Notes: generated from the letters alone by a model not told the origin. DNA of 59,163 nucleotides from Paenibacillus campinasensis (GCF_002272015.1 NZ_NPBY01000076.1:1-59163), one strand, 5' to 3'; numbered from the stretch's first letter, positions 32,938 to 42,518 are shown. Translations and numbers: made by a program.

Positions 32938-34131
32938 ATGAATCGATTCGCAATTTTTTTACTTGCATTAGGCGCGTTTGTAACGGGTACGGCCGAATTT
33001 GTCGTTTCCGGCATTTTAGAATTGATCGCGGAGGATCTGGATGTATCGATCGCCGCTGCCGGTCAATTAGTTACGTTTTTTTCGCTTTCTTATGCTTTCG
33101 GGGCTCTTTTTCTAGTCATGCTGACATCCAAGTTTGAACGTAAACGAGTGTTACTATTCGCCATGCTTACATTTATAGCGGGCAACCTGATCGCATTCTT
33201 TAGCAGTTATTTCGGCCTCCTGATGTTTTCACGTATTGTCTTAGCGATGAGCGGCGGGCTGTATATCGTCATTGCCACACATTATGCAGCCAGGCTTGCA
33301 CAACCGGATAAACGTGGTAACGCAATCGCCATCGTGATGACGGGCTTTTCGGTATCTTTGGTGCTCGGGGTGCCGTTCGGAACGCTGATGGCTGCCTATA
33401 TGGACTGGCGATACATTTATTTAACGATTGCGGTCATAACGCTGGTCACCTTCCTTTTGCTTTATCGATTCATTCCGAAGCTGGATGGAACTGAACCTAC
33501 GCCATGGAGACAGCAATTGCATTTGCTGCGAAGCAAACCTTTGATTACGGGTTTGTTGATCACTGTGTTCTGGATTCTCGGTTACACGATGATATTTGCC
33601 TATATTGGTCCATTTCTGGCCCGTTTGGCTGGCTTTTCTATCGAAGGGATCAGTACGGCGTTGTTCGTTCTAGGTGTGTTTGCCTTTATCGGGGCGCGGT
33701 TCGGCGGGTATGCCGTGGATAAGTGGGGGCCCGTTCGCACGATATTTATAAGTCTGCTGTTACATGCGGCAGCCTTGATTGCACTTTCGGTGATGCAGGG
33801 GACATCGCTCGGTGTCTTCGTGATCTTGATGATCTGGGGAGCAGCGGCATGGACGACCACGCCTGCCAGCCAGTTTTATTTGATCTCATTAAGGCCGCAA
33901 GCCTCGGAAACCGTCTTAAGCTTTAATACGGCATTGATGAATATCGGGATGACAGCAGGTGCCGCTCTGGGAGGTGTAGTGATTGACAACGTATCCGTGC
34001 TGCATCTGGGTTGGCTAAGCGGAATGGTTGTCCTCATTGCGTTAGCTACAGCGATATATTCATTTACTTCGCGTGAGAAACAGCCCTGCAACTATGATGA
34101 CACGCTTACCCAGATAGCTTGCGATAAATGA
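32938..34131 (+). CDS. MFS efflux transporter (DHA1 type)
   Basis: 397 residues, 12 helices. The N-terminus FVTGTAEFVVSGILELIAED is the same family as the pumps at 29271 and 38714; RKRVLLF follows helix 2 and GVPFGTLMAAYMDWR lies in the motif C region. AAGGGAAGAGAG precedes the ATG. It diverges from the LysR gene, its probable regulator, and ends in a terminator shared with the convergent dehydrogenase gene. Confidence 0.92.
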   Translation: MNRFAIFLLALGAFVTGTAEFVVSGILELIAEDLDVSIAAAGQLVTFFSLSYAFGALFLVMLTSKFERKRVLLFAMLTFIAGNLIAFFSSYFGLLMFSRIVLAMSGGLYIVIATHYAARLAQPDKRGNAIAIVMTGFSVSLVLGVPFGTLMAAYMDWRYIYLTIAVITLVTFLLLYRFIPKLDGTEPTPWRQQLHLLRSKPLITGLLITVFWILGYTMIFAYIGPFLARLAGFSIEGISTALFVLGVFAFIGARFGGYAVDKWGPVRTIFISLLLHAAALIALSVMQGTSLGVFVILMIWGAAAWTTTPASQFYLISLRPQASETVLSFNTALMNIGMTAGAALGGVVIDNVSVLHLGWLSGMVVLIALATAIYSFTSREKQPCNYDDTLTQIACDK

Positions 34132-34170
34132 GCGATTGACGTTATCGGTTCCATCGCTCATTTATTTAAC
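34124..34170. terminator. Bidirectional terminator
   Basis: ATAAATGAGCGAT pairs with ATCGCTCATTTAT, overlapping the stop regions of the convergent MFS and dehydrogenase genes; T-rich on both sides. Confidence 0.75.
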
Positions 34171-35163
34171 GTTGCCACTGGTTAAGAAGATCTTACCTTG
34201 ATAGTATTCGAAGCTTGAAGCAACACGCACCGCTTCTTTGATGTCCATTAGATTAAAGTGAGATGCGGGTTTCATAAGTGTCAGTTTTTTATCAGCGATC
34301 AACGAAATGAGATGCGATAATGTTTCTTGCCACGTCTGTACGGATACTTGTTGGTTCCAATGTCGCAAATGAAACATCTTAACGTTGACTTTGGCTTTAC
34401 TTGTAATGTCTGCCCAGTTGACTTGCGCGCCTGATAAAAGTCCAATGCTTAAACAAATTCCGTTGGGCCGCACGCAAAAAGCCAGCTCTGTGCCCGATGA
34501 CCCGCCGACGGAATCAATTGCAGCAGTTGCGCCAACCCCTTTCGTCAACTCCATCACAGTTTCATGCAAGGACATGACGGCTGTATTGATCACAAAAGAA
34601 GCGCCGAGCCGCAGCAATTCCTCGGTATAAATGCCGCTCCTCGTAACGGCAATCAGCTGAAAACCGATGATCTTGGACAGCTGTGCGAATATGCGGCCAA
34701 TGGAGGATCCGCAGGCGTTGACTATCACCACATCATCCGGTTTTAACGCTAATATTTCTTGGCAGGCAAGCCACGCAGTTAATGGATTGATATATGACTG
34801 AGCCGCTAAGTGAATCTCCATCGAATCGGGTATTGGAACAGCAAACGCTGCCGGTGTCTTCACATATTCCTGCCAAGTACCTTCCCCTCGCAGCGCCAGA
34901 ACACGCTGGCCAACAAGTTGTCTACTGACGAACGGACCTACCTCCACGATTAAACCCACCCCTTCATAACCGGGGATCATTGGCAACGAGGTTCGGTGAG
35001 CATATGCCCCGCTAATAGGGATCAAGTCTGATGGATTAATCGGACGGGTGATCATGCGCACCAAGACTTCTCCGTCCCTTGGATCTTCAATGGTTTTGTT
35101 CTCGACTTTCAGGACATCTTGAGGAATTCCAAACTTACAGAATTTAATACATTTTGCTTTCAT
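34162..35163 (-). CDS. Medium-chain dehydrogenase/reductase (quinone or enoyl reductase type)
   Basis: 333 residues. GroES-like N-terminal domain (MIPGYEGVGLIVEVGPFV, GEVLVRM) and a Rossmann domain with the nucleotide loop VIVNACGSSIGRIFAQL. The catalytic-zinc Cys/His set is not evident, pointing to the zinc-free trans-2-enoyl or quinone reductase branch. AGGAGG lies directly before the ATG at 35163; the frame is open 39 codons upstream but without a site. A merR gene follows upstream on the same strand at 136 bases. Confidence 0.85.
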   Translation of the reverse strand: MKAKCIKFCKFGIPQDVLKVENKTIEDPRDGEVLVRMITRPINPSDLIPISGAYAHRTSLPMIPGYEGVGLIVEVGPFVSRQLVGQRVLALRGEGTWQEYVKTPAAFAVPIPDSMEIHLAAQSYINPLTAWLACQEILALKPDDVVIVNACGSSIGRIFAQLSKIIGFQLIAVTRSGIYTEELLRLGASFVINTAVMSLHETVMELTKGVGATAAIDSVGGSSGTELAFCVRPNGICLSIGLLSGAQVNWADITSKAKVNVKMFHLRHWNQQVSVQTWQETLSHLISLIADKKLTLMKPASHFNLMDIKEAVRVASSFEYYQGKIFLTSGNVK

Positions 35164-35298
35164 ACATCCTCCTGGTCCTTGTTTATTTGAAATTTTTCTC
35201 GTCAAATAGTACCGATGTAAAAAATTTGCAGCGGTATACGGTTTTGTCGTTTCGATAAGTCCTGTATGCATAGTGAACAATGGGAACGTGAGGGGGAT

Positions 35299-35700
35299 TT
35301 AGCTTTGGAGCTGTCGGTTGTTTTCAACCTCTAGCCAATAAGAAAGCAGATGGCTTAATTTTGCTTCGGTTTCTTTCAATTTTTTGATTTGTTCCTGCGT
35401 GTTTCTTAATTTTTCACTATACATCGATATTGCTTTCGGTGCGCATTGAGCGGGTGCCATCTCAAATATCTCGGTCGGCGAAGGTGAATCCGATGAACAG
35501 TTTAATATCGGACTAATTTCGTCTGTGCTGAAGCCGATATCCAGTAACAGCTGAATAGTCTTCACCCGTTCGATGTCCGATTGTTGATATTCGCGATATC
35601 CATTTTCCAAACGTTGCGGTTTTATGAGTTCTTTTTCTTCGTAATAGCGTAACGATCGAATGCTCACTTCCGTTTTCTCCGATAACTCTCCGATTCTCAT
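35299..35700 (-). CDS. MerR family transcriptional regulator
   Basis: 133 residues: MerR helix-turn-helix 1-70 (MRIGELSEKTEVSIRSLRYY), then a coiled coil. A Cys pair (ILNCSSDS and APAQCAPK) could bind metal or sense redox state, as in SoxR/CueR-like short members. AAGGA precedes the ATG by ten bases. It diverges from an EmrB/QacA-type pump. Both directions start from matched MerR-type promoters, so it probably controls itself and the pump. Confidence 0.9.
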   Translation of the reverse strand: MRIGELSEKTEVSIRSLRYYEEKELIKPQRLENGYREYQQSDIERVKTIQLLLDIGFSTDEISPILNCSSDSPSPTEIFEMAPAQCAPKAISMYSEKLRNTQEQIKKLKETEAKLSHLLSYWLEVENNRQLQS

Positions 35701-35758
35701 CGTCTTCAATTCCTTTCTTATCCTGCTCTTTCTCCAAAAGAATTGGTATCTTCATTAG

Positions 35759-35837
35759 ATGGTAAAGCATGACATTACGTCAGGGTCAAGATTCTGCTTT
35801 CGGGGATTGACCCTAACACGGTGTCATGTTTTAAGGT
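35759..35837. promoter_or_regulatory. Mirrored pair of MerR-type promoters
   Basis: Minus: TTGACC (35784-35789), 19-base spacer, TACCAT (35759-35764). Plus: TTGACC (35807-35812), 19-base spacer, TAAGGT (35832-35837). The two spacers are nearly the same sequence (CTRACRYRRTGTCATGYTT). This is the typical geometry for MerR activation in both directions. Confidence 0.75.
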
Positions 35838-35871
35838 GAGTTTATCACAATTTCGTAAAGGGATGAAGACG

Positions 35872-37278
35872 ATGAACAACTTGAATAGGAACACGGACCG
35901 AGCGGGGATACGAGAGTGGATGGGGCTTGCAGTGCTCACGCTGCCCGTTTTGATTCTCGCCATGGACATGACCGTTCTGTATATGGCGCTTCCGCATATC
36001 ACCCAGGATTTGAATCCGAGCAGTATCCAGTCGTTATGGATTGTCGATATTTATGGGTTTATGGTAGCCGGTTTTTTAATGATGATGGGAAATTTGTGCG
36101 ACCGCGTTGGACATCGAAAAATGCTCGTATTTGGGGCAATTTCGTTTTGTATCGCTTCACTGCTTGCAGCCTATTCCAATAGCACGGAAATGCTGATTGC
36201 AACTCGTGCTTTTTTGGGAGTCGCCGGTGCAGCCCTCATGCCTTCCACCCTTTCTTTAATAGGACATATGTTCAAACTAGAGAGGCAAAGAGGCATTGCG
36301 ATAGGTATATGGATGAGTTCTTTTGCAGTGGGGACTATCATTGGTCCGATGGCAGGCGGGATCATGCTTGAATTCTTCTGGTGGGGATCGGTATTTCTGT
36401 TAGCAGTTCCTGTTACCATACTGCTGCTGGTATCCGCTCCGTTCTTACTTCCTGAATATCGGGGGGCGCTGACGGTTCGGCTAGATCTACCTAGTGTGAT
36501 CCTATCATTGGCTTTTATTATGGCGCTCATCTTCGGAATCAAAAACATAGCCCAATCCGGATTGAATGCGCTCCCTCTGGTTTCGATTGTGGTCGGATTG
36601 CTGCTCGGTCTGATATTCGTACTTCGACAGAGGCGTTTGCCGAATCCGTTGATGGATTTGCAGTTGTTCCGACAGCGGCCGTTCAGTACTGCATTAGCCG
36701 TTTTGTTATTATGCAATTTGGCTATAGGCGGGGTTTATCTCTTTGCCACACAGTTTCTGCAGTTGGTGTTGGAATTATCACCCCTACAAGCCGGCTTATG
36801 GCTTCTCCCTTCTGCATTCGCTGTTATTTGCGGCTCGATGCTCGCCCCGAATCTCGCTCAGAAAATGAATCCGGGTTTCGTAGTCGGATCCGGATTGCTG
36901 GTCTCCGTGGTCGGATTTCTGTTCTTAAACGGGGTTAAAACGGAAGCCGGGTTGCCGTTGCTCATCACAAGTCTGGTCATTTCGTTCTTAGGAGTAGGTA
37001 TGGTTCAGTCGCTCGGTGTAAATCTGGTTGTCGGGTCGGCACCGGCTGAAAAATCGGGTACAGCCTCTGCCTTATCTGAAATGAGTACGGAGCTTGGAAT
37101 GGCACTTGGAGTTGCGGTATTAGGAAGTGTGGGCTCTGCTGTCATGGGAAGCACCAACATGTTAAACGCAACCCATGATTCCTTTACTTTCGGACTGCAC
37201 GTAGTCGGTGCGACCAGCGCAGCAATTACATTTGGAATAGCTGTTATCACCTTTGCCGTTTTTCGGTATAAACATTGA
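35872..37278 (+). CDS. MFS multidrug transporter (EmrB/QacA, DHA2 type)
   Basis: 468 residues, 14 helices. Conserved features: Asp in LAMDMTVLYMALP (helix 1), GNLCDRVGHRKM (motif A), WWGSVFLLAVP, and the DHA2 proton-antiport region. Paralogous to the pump at 44603 (same REWxGLxVLxLPxLxxxMD opening). The ATG at 35872 follows AAAGGG. Transcribed from the plus member of the mirrored MerR promoters. Confidence 0.92.
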   Translation: MNNLNRNTDRAGIREWMGLAVLTLPVLILAMDMTVLYMALPHITQDLNPSSIQSLWIVDIYGFMVAGFLMMMGNLCDRVGHRKMLVFGAISFCIASLLAAYSNSTEMLIATRAFLGVAGAALMPSTLSLIGHMFKLERQRGIAIGIWMSSFAVGTIIGPMAGGIMLEFFWWGSVFLLAVPVTILLLVSAPFLLPEYRGALTVRLDLPSVILSLAFIMALIFGIKNIAQSGLNALPLVSIVVGLLLGLIFVLRQRRLPNPLMDLQLFRQRPFSTALAVLLLCNLAIGGVYLFATQFLQLVLELSPLQAGLWLLPSAFAVICGSMLAPNLAQKMNPGFVVGSGLLVSVVGFLFLNGVKTEAGLPLLITSLVISFLGVGMVQSLGVNLVVGSAPAEKSGTASALSEMSTELGMALGVAVLGSVGSAVMGSTNMLNATHDSFTFGLHVVGATSAAITFGIAVITFAVFRYKH

Positions 37279-37380
37279 CCAGGGCAGACTCACCAAAGAT
37301 CATTCATCCGCTTGAATGGCTTGGCTCATTTATACTATAATTTAATGAAACCGCTGTGCGATTAGGGGAGCATGTGCATA

Positions 37381-37595
37381 TGAAACGCGCAAACATGCCG
37401 GAGTTAATCAGCTGGCGGCGACTTTCGCCGCCAGATACATCCCCCCCTCCCGTGCATCGTGTCCGTCTCCAAGCAAGCGAGTATTACTGTATTCTGTTCG
37501 GTGGAACAGTGGGAAGAAGTTTCCCTGACTTAAATTCCGATCAAAGCACCGCATTAAATGCTGCATTGAAAATAAGCCCTAAACGAAAGGAGTAA
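37381..37595 (+). CDS. Possible small protein
   Basis: 71 codons from an ATG with AGGGGAG nine bases upstream, ending just before the ribosome site of the next gene. The sequence is Pro/Ser-rich (RRLSPPDTSPPPVHRVRL) and contains a perfect CTGGCGGCG/CGCCGCCAG hairpin at 37412-37434, which may instead be a terminator for the pump gene. No family recognised. Confidence 0.3.
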
Positions 37596-37600
37596 TAAAT

Positions 37601-37795
37601 ATGCCCCCAATTATTAAGTTTTTCGTCTTACTTGCTTGTGCAGGTTTTGTGTTATTTATCATGTATGCCAATCGAAATATGCGTTCAAAAAACTTAAATG
37701 GCGATGTTGGTCCGGTCGGCAGCAGTTCAGTTGGTGAAAAAAATCATACAGATCCTGGGGCCGACAGCGGTTCTGATGGTGGTGGCGGAGACTGA
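37601..37795 (+). CDS. Small single-pass membrane protein with Gly/Asp tail
   Basis: 64 residues: an N-terminal helix (IIKFFVLLACAGFVLFIMY) and a polar tail ending SGSDGGGGD. A strong AAAGGAG precedes the ATG. Function unknown. A decayed duplicate of its 3' end is found at 42886. Confidence 0.65.
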   Translation: MPPIIKFFVLLACAGFVLFIMYANRNMRSKNLNGDVGPVGSSSVGEKNHTDPGADSGSDGGGGD

Positions 37796-38032
37796 TTAAA
37801 TAGGCTTCTTCTGTAAACATTCCCCTGCAAGGCCCCCACGCTTTTGTGCTCCATCCAATATTTCAAACATGAGTCAGCTAACAGACTCTAAAATCTAAAT
37901 CATTTCCGTCACCTGTATTTTTCGACCACAGCTTAAGTTCCTTGGCGCCATATTGTACAGCATGATAGCGAATTTTTGAAATGCAGAACCTTGATCCCTT
38001 TAATAGAATACATCATTTGTTAACGCTTATCG

Positions 38033-38061
38033 TTGACATACGCAAGCAATGTAACTAAAAT
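38033..38061 (+). promoter_or_regulatory. Promoter of the Rrf2 gene
   Basis: TTGACA, 17-base spacer, TAAAAT. The segment CAATGTAACT (38047-38056) at the -10 edge is repeated at 38664-38673 in front of the downstream MFS gene, suggesting a shared operator for the Rrf2 protein. Confidence 0.7.
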
Positions 38062-38083
38062 GGTTTTATTGGGAGGGATTTCA

Positions 38084-38524
38084 ATGGCAGTCGCTAGCAG
38101 ATTTACGGTTGCACTTCATGCATTGACCTGGATTGCTGAAATGAGTAAAGAGAATACGGAGCATGTTCCTTCTGATCGGATAGCGGAGAGTGTGGGCACC
38201 AGTCCCGTATTTATCCGTCGAATTTTGGGAATGCTTGGCAGGGCGCATCTTGTCTCCGTAAAACACGGGGGGAAAGATACTGGGTGGAAGCTGGCAAGAC
38301 GTCCAGAAGATATTACATTGTTACAGGTATATGAAGCGGTGGAGCAAAAGCCGTTGTTCGAGCTACATCACAGCACCCCGAGCAATACCTGTCTCATCGC
38401 CAAGGGAATACGTCCGGCATTAAATACGATTTATGGAAAAACAGAGAATGCAATGAAGAATCAGTTGTCTGAATATTCGATAGCCGATTTATTAAAAGAA
38501 ACGCTTACGCAAGCCTCATTATAG
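38084..38524 (+). CDS. Rrf2 family transcriptional regulator
   Basis: 146 residues. Winged helix-turn-helix: RFTVALHALTWIAE, then IAESVGTSPVFIRRILGMLG. Only one Cys is seen in the effector region (SNTCLIA), so an iron-sulphur cluster of IscR type is unlikely; it is closer to YwnA-like members. GGGAGGG precedes the ATG at 38084. It lies 189 bases before an MFS pump and shares a motif with that pump's upstream region, so it is probably the repressor of both. Confidence 0.9.
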   Translation: MAVASRFTVALHALTWIAEMSKENTEHVPSDRIAESVGTSPVFIRRILGMLGRAHLVSVKHGGKDTGWKLARRPEDITLLQVYEAVEQKPLFELHHSTPSNTCLIAKGIRPALNTIYGKTENAMKNQLSEYSIADLLKETLTQASL

Positions 38525-38713
38525 TGTGCGTGTTCAACGTGTTCAAAACGTAATGAATTTTCAATGCGATAAAGGATGGTTTGCTGTCGTTATGATCAAG
38601 CAGCCACCTTTTGAACACGTCTTTTTTTAATAAAAAAATGATTAGACAAAAAATTTTGACCATCAATGTAACTGGTTTAGTTGTATTGATAAAATGCGAA
38701 AGGGAGTTTTATA

Positions 38714-39898
38714 ATGAATCGTTTGATTATTTTACTTTTGACCATCGGGGCTTTCCTGGCAGGAACGGCTGAATATATAATTGCAGGCGTAGTTGATATG
38801 GTAGCGTATGATCTCCAGGTTAGTATCGCGCTAGCCGGACAGTTAGTGACAGCCTACGCTCTGGCTTACGCCATTGGCGCACCATTAGTCGTTATGCTGA
38901 CTGCGCGTATGGAACGAAAAAAAGTAATGGTTGCGGCTATAGGTCTATTTATTATCGGTAACCTGATTGCTTGGTGGAGTCCAAATTTTATCATGTTGTT
39001 CGTTTCGCGCTTATTATTAGGCGTAAGCGGTGGAGTGTACACCGTTGTTGCCATGAGCACGGTCTTCAAACTCGTCTCCCCGGAGAAGCTTGGCAATGCG
39101 ATCGGCACACTGACAATGGGAATCAGCGGATCGCTTGTATTTGGCGTGCCGCTTGGAGTAGCGCTTAGCGGCTGGATCGGTTGGCAAGGTTCGTTTGCTG
39201 TATTGGCCACTGCAAGCTTTATAGTCATGCTTGGCATCGTACGCTTGATTCCTGCCATAGCCGGTGGTGAAGCCATACCTTTCAAGCAACAATTCGCGGT
39301 ATTTAAGAACCGTAAGATTGTGAGTGGTTACTTTATCACGTTATTCTGGATTGCCGGTTATGCGATAACGTATACGTTTTTGATTCCTTTTCTTCGGGAA
39401 ACAGTGAACATGGATACCGCTGCCGTAAGTCTTACGTTGTTCATACTAGGTATTTTCGCGATGGCAGGCTCACGCTTGGGAGGCTATGGTGCAGATCGGT
39501 GGGGTCTTGTCAAAACGGTTGTGATCAGTATGTCCATTCATGCGCTTGCTTTGCTGCTCCTTCCCATTATGAACATAGCGATGCTGTCCACAATCACAAT
39601 TGTCGCGGTCTGGGTTGGCTCTGCTTGGATGACCTCCCCTACATTACAGACGTATTTCATACAACAAACACCAGCGTCTCCTGATTTGGCTTTAAGCTTA
39701 AATACTTCGGTGCTGCAGTTTGGCATTGCCGTGGGGGCCGGTTTTGGAGGAGTTGCTGTAAATGCCGCAGGCTCGGTAGCCGTCACCCCCTGGATTGGAG
39801 GGGGGCTGGTTATTCTAGGCATGATTGCCGCGTGGATTTCCTTTTCTATGCAACACACACCATCTGCTGGGCAGCATGAGAATAGGGAAACCGTTTAA
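38714..39898 (+). CDS. MFS efflux transporter (DHA1 type)
   Basis: 394 residues, 12 helices. Opens with FLAGTAEYIIAGVVDMVA; RMERKKVM follows helix 2 and GVPLGVALSGWIGW lies in motif C. Third paralogue of the DHA1 set in this window. AAAGGGAG precedes the ATG. Probable target of the Rrf2 regulator upstream. No gene is seen in 39899-40152. Confidence 0.92.
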   Translation: MNRLIILLLTIGAFLAGTAEYIIAGVVDMVAYDLQVSIALAGQLVTAYALAYAIGAPLVVMLTARMERKKVMVAAIGLFIIGNLIAWWSPNFIMLFVSRLLLGVSGGVYTVVAMSTVFKLVSPEKLGNAIGTLTMGISGSLVFGVPLGVALSGWIGWQGSFAVLATASFIVMLGIVRLIPAIAGGEAIPFKQQFAVFKNRKIVSGYFITLFWIAGYAITYTFLIPFLRETVNMDTAAVSLTLFILGIFAMAGSRLGGYGADRWGLVKTVVISMSIHALALLLLPIMNIAMLSTITIVAVWVGSAWMTSPTLQTYFIQQTPASPDLALSLNTSVLQFGIAVGAGFGGVAVNAAGSVAVTPWIGGGLVILGMIAAWISFSMQHTPSAGQHENRETV

Positions 39899-40152
39899 TT
39901 AGATTTCACGGATAGGTCCGGTGAGAGTCAGCTAGCCAGCGTCACTGCCATACCCTCCCTTATGAGTCTTGATCGCATTAACGGTGAGTGCAGGAGTATC
40001 ACGATCGGTGTCTTCGTTATCTTATAAAAGTGTGAAGTCGTGGCACGGACGAACATGCCCGCCTATCAGCCCTTATTTGATCTATTTGATTGACATCGTA
40101 TCCGTGCCCATCGGGCTTGATTAGTGAAAGGGTTGTTTTTAATTGCAGAACA

Positions 40153-41244
40153 TTAAAGATGCTCTGAGCTGCACTTTGCAATCGGTAAAAGTATTGAGAA
40201 AACAAAACGCCCATCGTTGTGCTCGAATGCAATATATCCTCCATGCTGCTCAACGATATTCTGGACAATGGAAAGACCTAAGCCCGAACCTGCAGGAAGT
40301 TTTGGATCAAGATGACGACTGACTTGATAAAAACGATTAAACAGCTGTTGCTCGTCCTCTTTTGTAATCGGGGTTCCAAAGTTTTCAACCTCTAGAACAG
40401 CATAACCATCTTCGACCATGTACAATCTAATGTTGATGGTCCCGGGCCTATGTGAAAACTTCAATGCATTCAAAAGCAAATTGTCTATTGCTCTGACCAA
40501 TTTTTCTGCATCAATGGACACAATCACGTTTTTCTTTTCCCATTTGGTTGTAACCGCTAACCCTTTTTCATTTGCCAGCGGCTCAAACTCATGCACGATT
40601 TGCTCGGCCAAGTGCTGAAAATCTAACGCCTGCAAGGAAAGGCGAAGATTCGGATTCATTAATCGGGTGTTCTCAAACAAATGATCAACAATTTTGTTTA
40701 ACTGTTCAAGCTTGCGGCAAGCATGATCTACAAACCGCTGATATTCCTGCCGGTTTTTAAAAGATTCTGTCCGAATCAGATCGAGGTATGCATTAATACT
40801 TGTTAATGGTGTCCTGACATCGTGAGATAGACCTGTAATCAGTTCCATTTTGATCTGCTCCTGAAGGCGTTCCCGTTCAATTGTTTGTTGAAGCTGTTGC
40901 GCCATACGGTTCATTGCCAAGGCTACCTCGCCTAGCTCATCCTTTCTTGTGACCGGTATCCGGTAATCCAGTTTGGCATCGCCTATCTTTTTTAGTCCAT
41001 CCGTTATTTCATGAAAATACATTCGAATCCGATAGGTGAACAAGGAAAAGCAGAGAAAAAAGGTGCCCAGAAAAGCGAATATCGGGACGTAAAAAAAAGT
41101 GAATCCATACGGCGTCGCATTCAGCAAGCTGCCAATCACTGACATGACTAGTAAAGCTAAAGCGGCACTGCCCAGAGCTGCCGCTAAAATTTGATAGCTG
41201 AGATTCTCCCTGAGGTTTAATTTGTGAAACCATTTATTGTTCAA
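40153..41244 (-). CDS. Sensor histidine kinase (VanS-like)
   Basis: About 363 residues: two membrane helices (about 17-42 and 50-75) with almost no extracellular loop, HAMP, HisKA with the phospho-His in GLSHDVRTPLTS, and HATPase with NLLLNALKFS and GSGLGLSIVQNI. The tiny loop suggests sensing within the membrane. The TTG at 41244 overlaps the response-regulator gene by 11 bases; upstream codons in frame belong to that gene. Operon order is methyltransferase, regulator, kinase. Confidence 0.9.
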   Translation of the reverse strand: MNNKWFHKLNLRENLSYQILAAALGSAALALLVMSVIGSLLNATPYGFTFFYVPIFAFLGTFFLCFSLFTYRIRMYFHEITDGLKKIGDAKLDYRIPVTRKDELGEVALAMNRMAQQLQQTIERERLQEQIKMELITGLSHDVRTPLTSINAYLDLIRTESFKNRQEYQRFVDHACRKLEQLNKIVDHLFENTRLMNPNLRLSLQALDFQHLAEQIVHEFEPLANEKGLAVTTKWEKKNVIVSIDAEKLVRAIDNLLLNALKFSHRPGTINIRLYMVEDGYAVLEVENFGTPITKEDEQQLFNRFYQVSRHLDPKLPAGSGLGLSIVQNIVEQHGGYIAFEHNDGRFVFSILLPIAKCSSEHL

Positions 41245-41926
41245 TTTTATATCCAACTCCCCAAACCGTCTTAATATACATCGGCTTTCTCGGGTCCTTC
41301 TCAATTTTTTCCCGCAAGTTGCGAATATGCGCCATGACCGTATTTTCGGTATATGACAAGGATGGGTCCTTCCAAACGCGTTCATATATTTTATCCGTAT
41401 TGAAAACAATGTTGGGGTTTGAAGCCAGTAACTCCAAAATGGCAAATTCAGTCGGCGTCAGTTTAACGTCCCTTCCGTCAACCGTTACCTTGTGTCGGTC
41501 GGGATCAATGACGAGGCCCCCAATTTGAATGTTATCTTCTTCCTGTGCCGATTTCACATACATGCTATTTCTTCGCAGTTGTGCTTTCACTCGTGCCACT
41601 AATTCCAAAGGATTAAAAGGCTTCGTCATATAATCATCGGCTCCACTCGACAATCCTGTAATTTTATCCAAATCCTCTGTTCTGGCCGAAAGCATGATAA
41701 TGGGCACGTTCGATTGTTGCCGGATATTCAAGCACGCTTGCACTCCATCCAAGTTTGGCATCATGATGTCCATAATAATGACATCAAATGCTTGTCGCTT
41801 CAAACATTCAACAGCCTCATGACCGTTTTCTGCCTCAATTACATCGTATCCTTCATTTCGCAGATATATATGAATGACATCCCGTATTTCCGGATCATCA
41901 TCAACAACGAGTATATACGTGCTCAT
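41234..41926 (-). CDS. OmpR family response regulator (VanR-like)
   Basis: 230 residues. Receiver with DDD (9-11) and phospho-acceptor in IIMDIMMPNLDG, Lys in MTKPF; the C-terminal winged helix has the TPTEFAILELLASNP and VWGVGYKIE features. It overlaps the kinase gene. A pair of direct repeats upstream of the operon (42583) may be its binding site. Confidence 0.93.
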   Translation of the reverse strand: MSTYILVVDDDPEIRDVIHIYLRNEGYDVIEAENGHEAVECLKRQAFDVIIMDIMMPNLDGVQACLNIRQQSNVPIIMLSARTEDLDKITGLSSGADDYMTKPFNPLELVARVKAQLRRNSMYVKSAQEEDNIQIGGLVIDPDRHKVTVDGRDVKLTPTEFAILELLASNPNIVFNTDKIYERVWKDPSLSYTENTVMAHIRNLREKIEKDPRKPMYIKTVWGVGYKIEQ

Positions 41927-41960
41927 GCGGATTTACCTCCTTTCGACTCTTCCTTCAACA

Positions 41961-42518
41961 TCAGTTGAATTTCTTTCTGCACACATACAAAAATGCTGGC
42001 GGTATATTTAAAGGGATAAACTTAATCTGCTGCAGATTGAACTTTTCACTTAACTCTTTTTTCATCTGAAGCGAGTACTGAAAAGCAACAAACCAGCCGC
42101 CGGGTTTAAGACAAGTTGAAATTTGCTCTAAAAGCGTCTCTCGGACGGATTTGGAAAAATTAAAAAAGGGAAGTCCGCTCCATATGCAATCCAATGCACC
42201 GATCCCTGACTGCTGAAGCATTGCCTTCATTTGAAGCGCATTGGGATAGCATCTGAAATCCGGATACGCTTTAGCCAAATTGTCTCGAAGCCGCTCGTCC
42301 TGTTCAAATAAGACCAGTTCCCGCAGTTGGATTTGCGAAAGATACTTCGTAATCGCACCGGTACCCGCACCCAGCTCTGCAGCATAATGAATTTCCTTCC
42401 ACGGAACGCTATTCGCCATCTTTTGCCCTAAAAAGCTTGAACTTGGCACAATGCTTCCTATTAATTTGGGAGATTGCACAAATGTCTGAACAAATAACAA
42501 TGCTTCTTTATATTCCAT
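41961..42518 (-). CDS. Class I SAM methyltransferase, PmtA-like
   Basis: 185 residues. SAM-binding motif I is AAELGAGTGAITKYL, with an acidic motif II (LVLFEQDE). The N-terminal FVQSPKLIGSIVPSS resembles phospholipid N-methyltransferases (PmtA, COG3963) and the KsgA/Erm fold. The likely reaction is methylation of phosphatidylethanolamine headgroups; an rRNA methyltransferase role is the alternative. AAGGAGG precedes the ATG. First gene of the operon with the VanRS-like system. Confidence 0.8.
   Translation of the reverse strand: MEYKEALLFVQTFVQSPKLIGSIVPSSSFLGQKMANSVPWKEIHYAAELGAGTGAITKYLSQIQLRELVLFEQDERLRDNLAKAYPDFRCYPNALQMKAMLQQSGIGALDCIWSGLPFFNFSKSVRETLLEQISTCLKPGGWFVAFQYSLQMKKELSEKFNLQQIKFIPLNIPPAFLYVCRKKFN

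Noticed and set aside
40042..40116. Inverted GGCACGGA...TCCGTGCC with inner GCCC/GGGC as a terminator of the kinase operon
   Set aside because: The loop is very long and no T run follows on minus.
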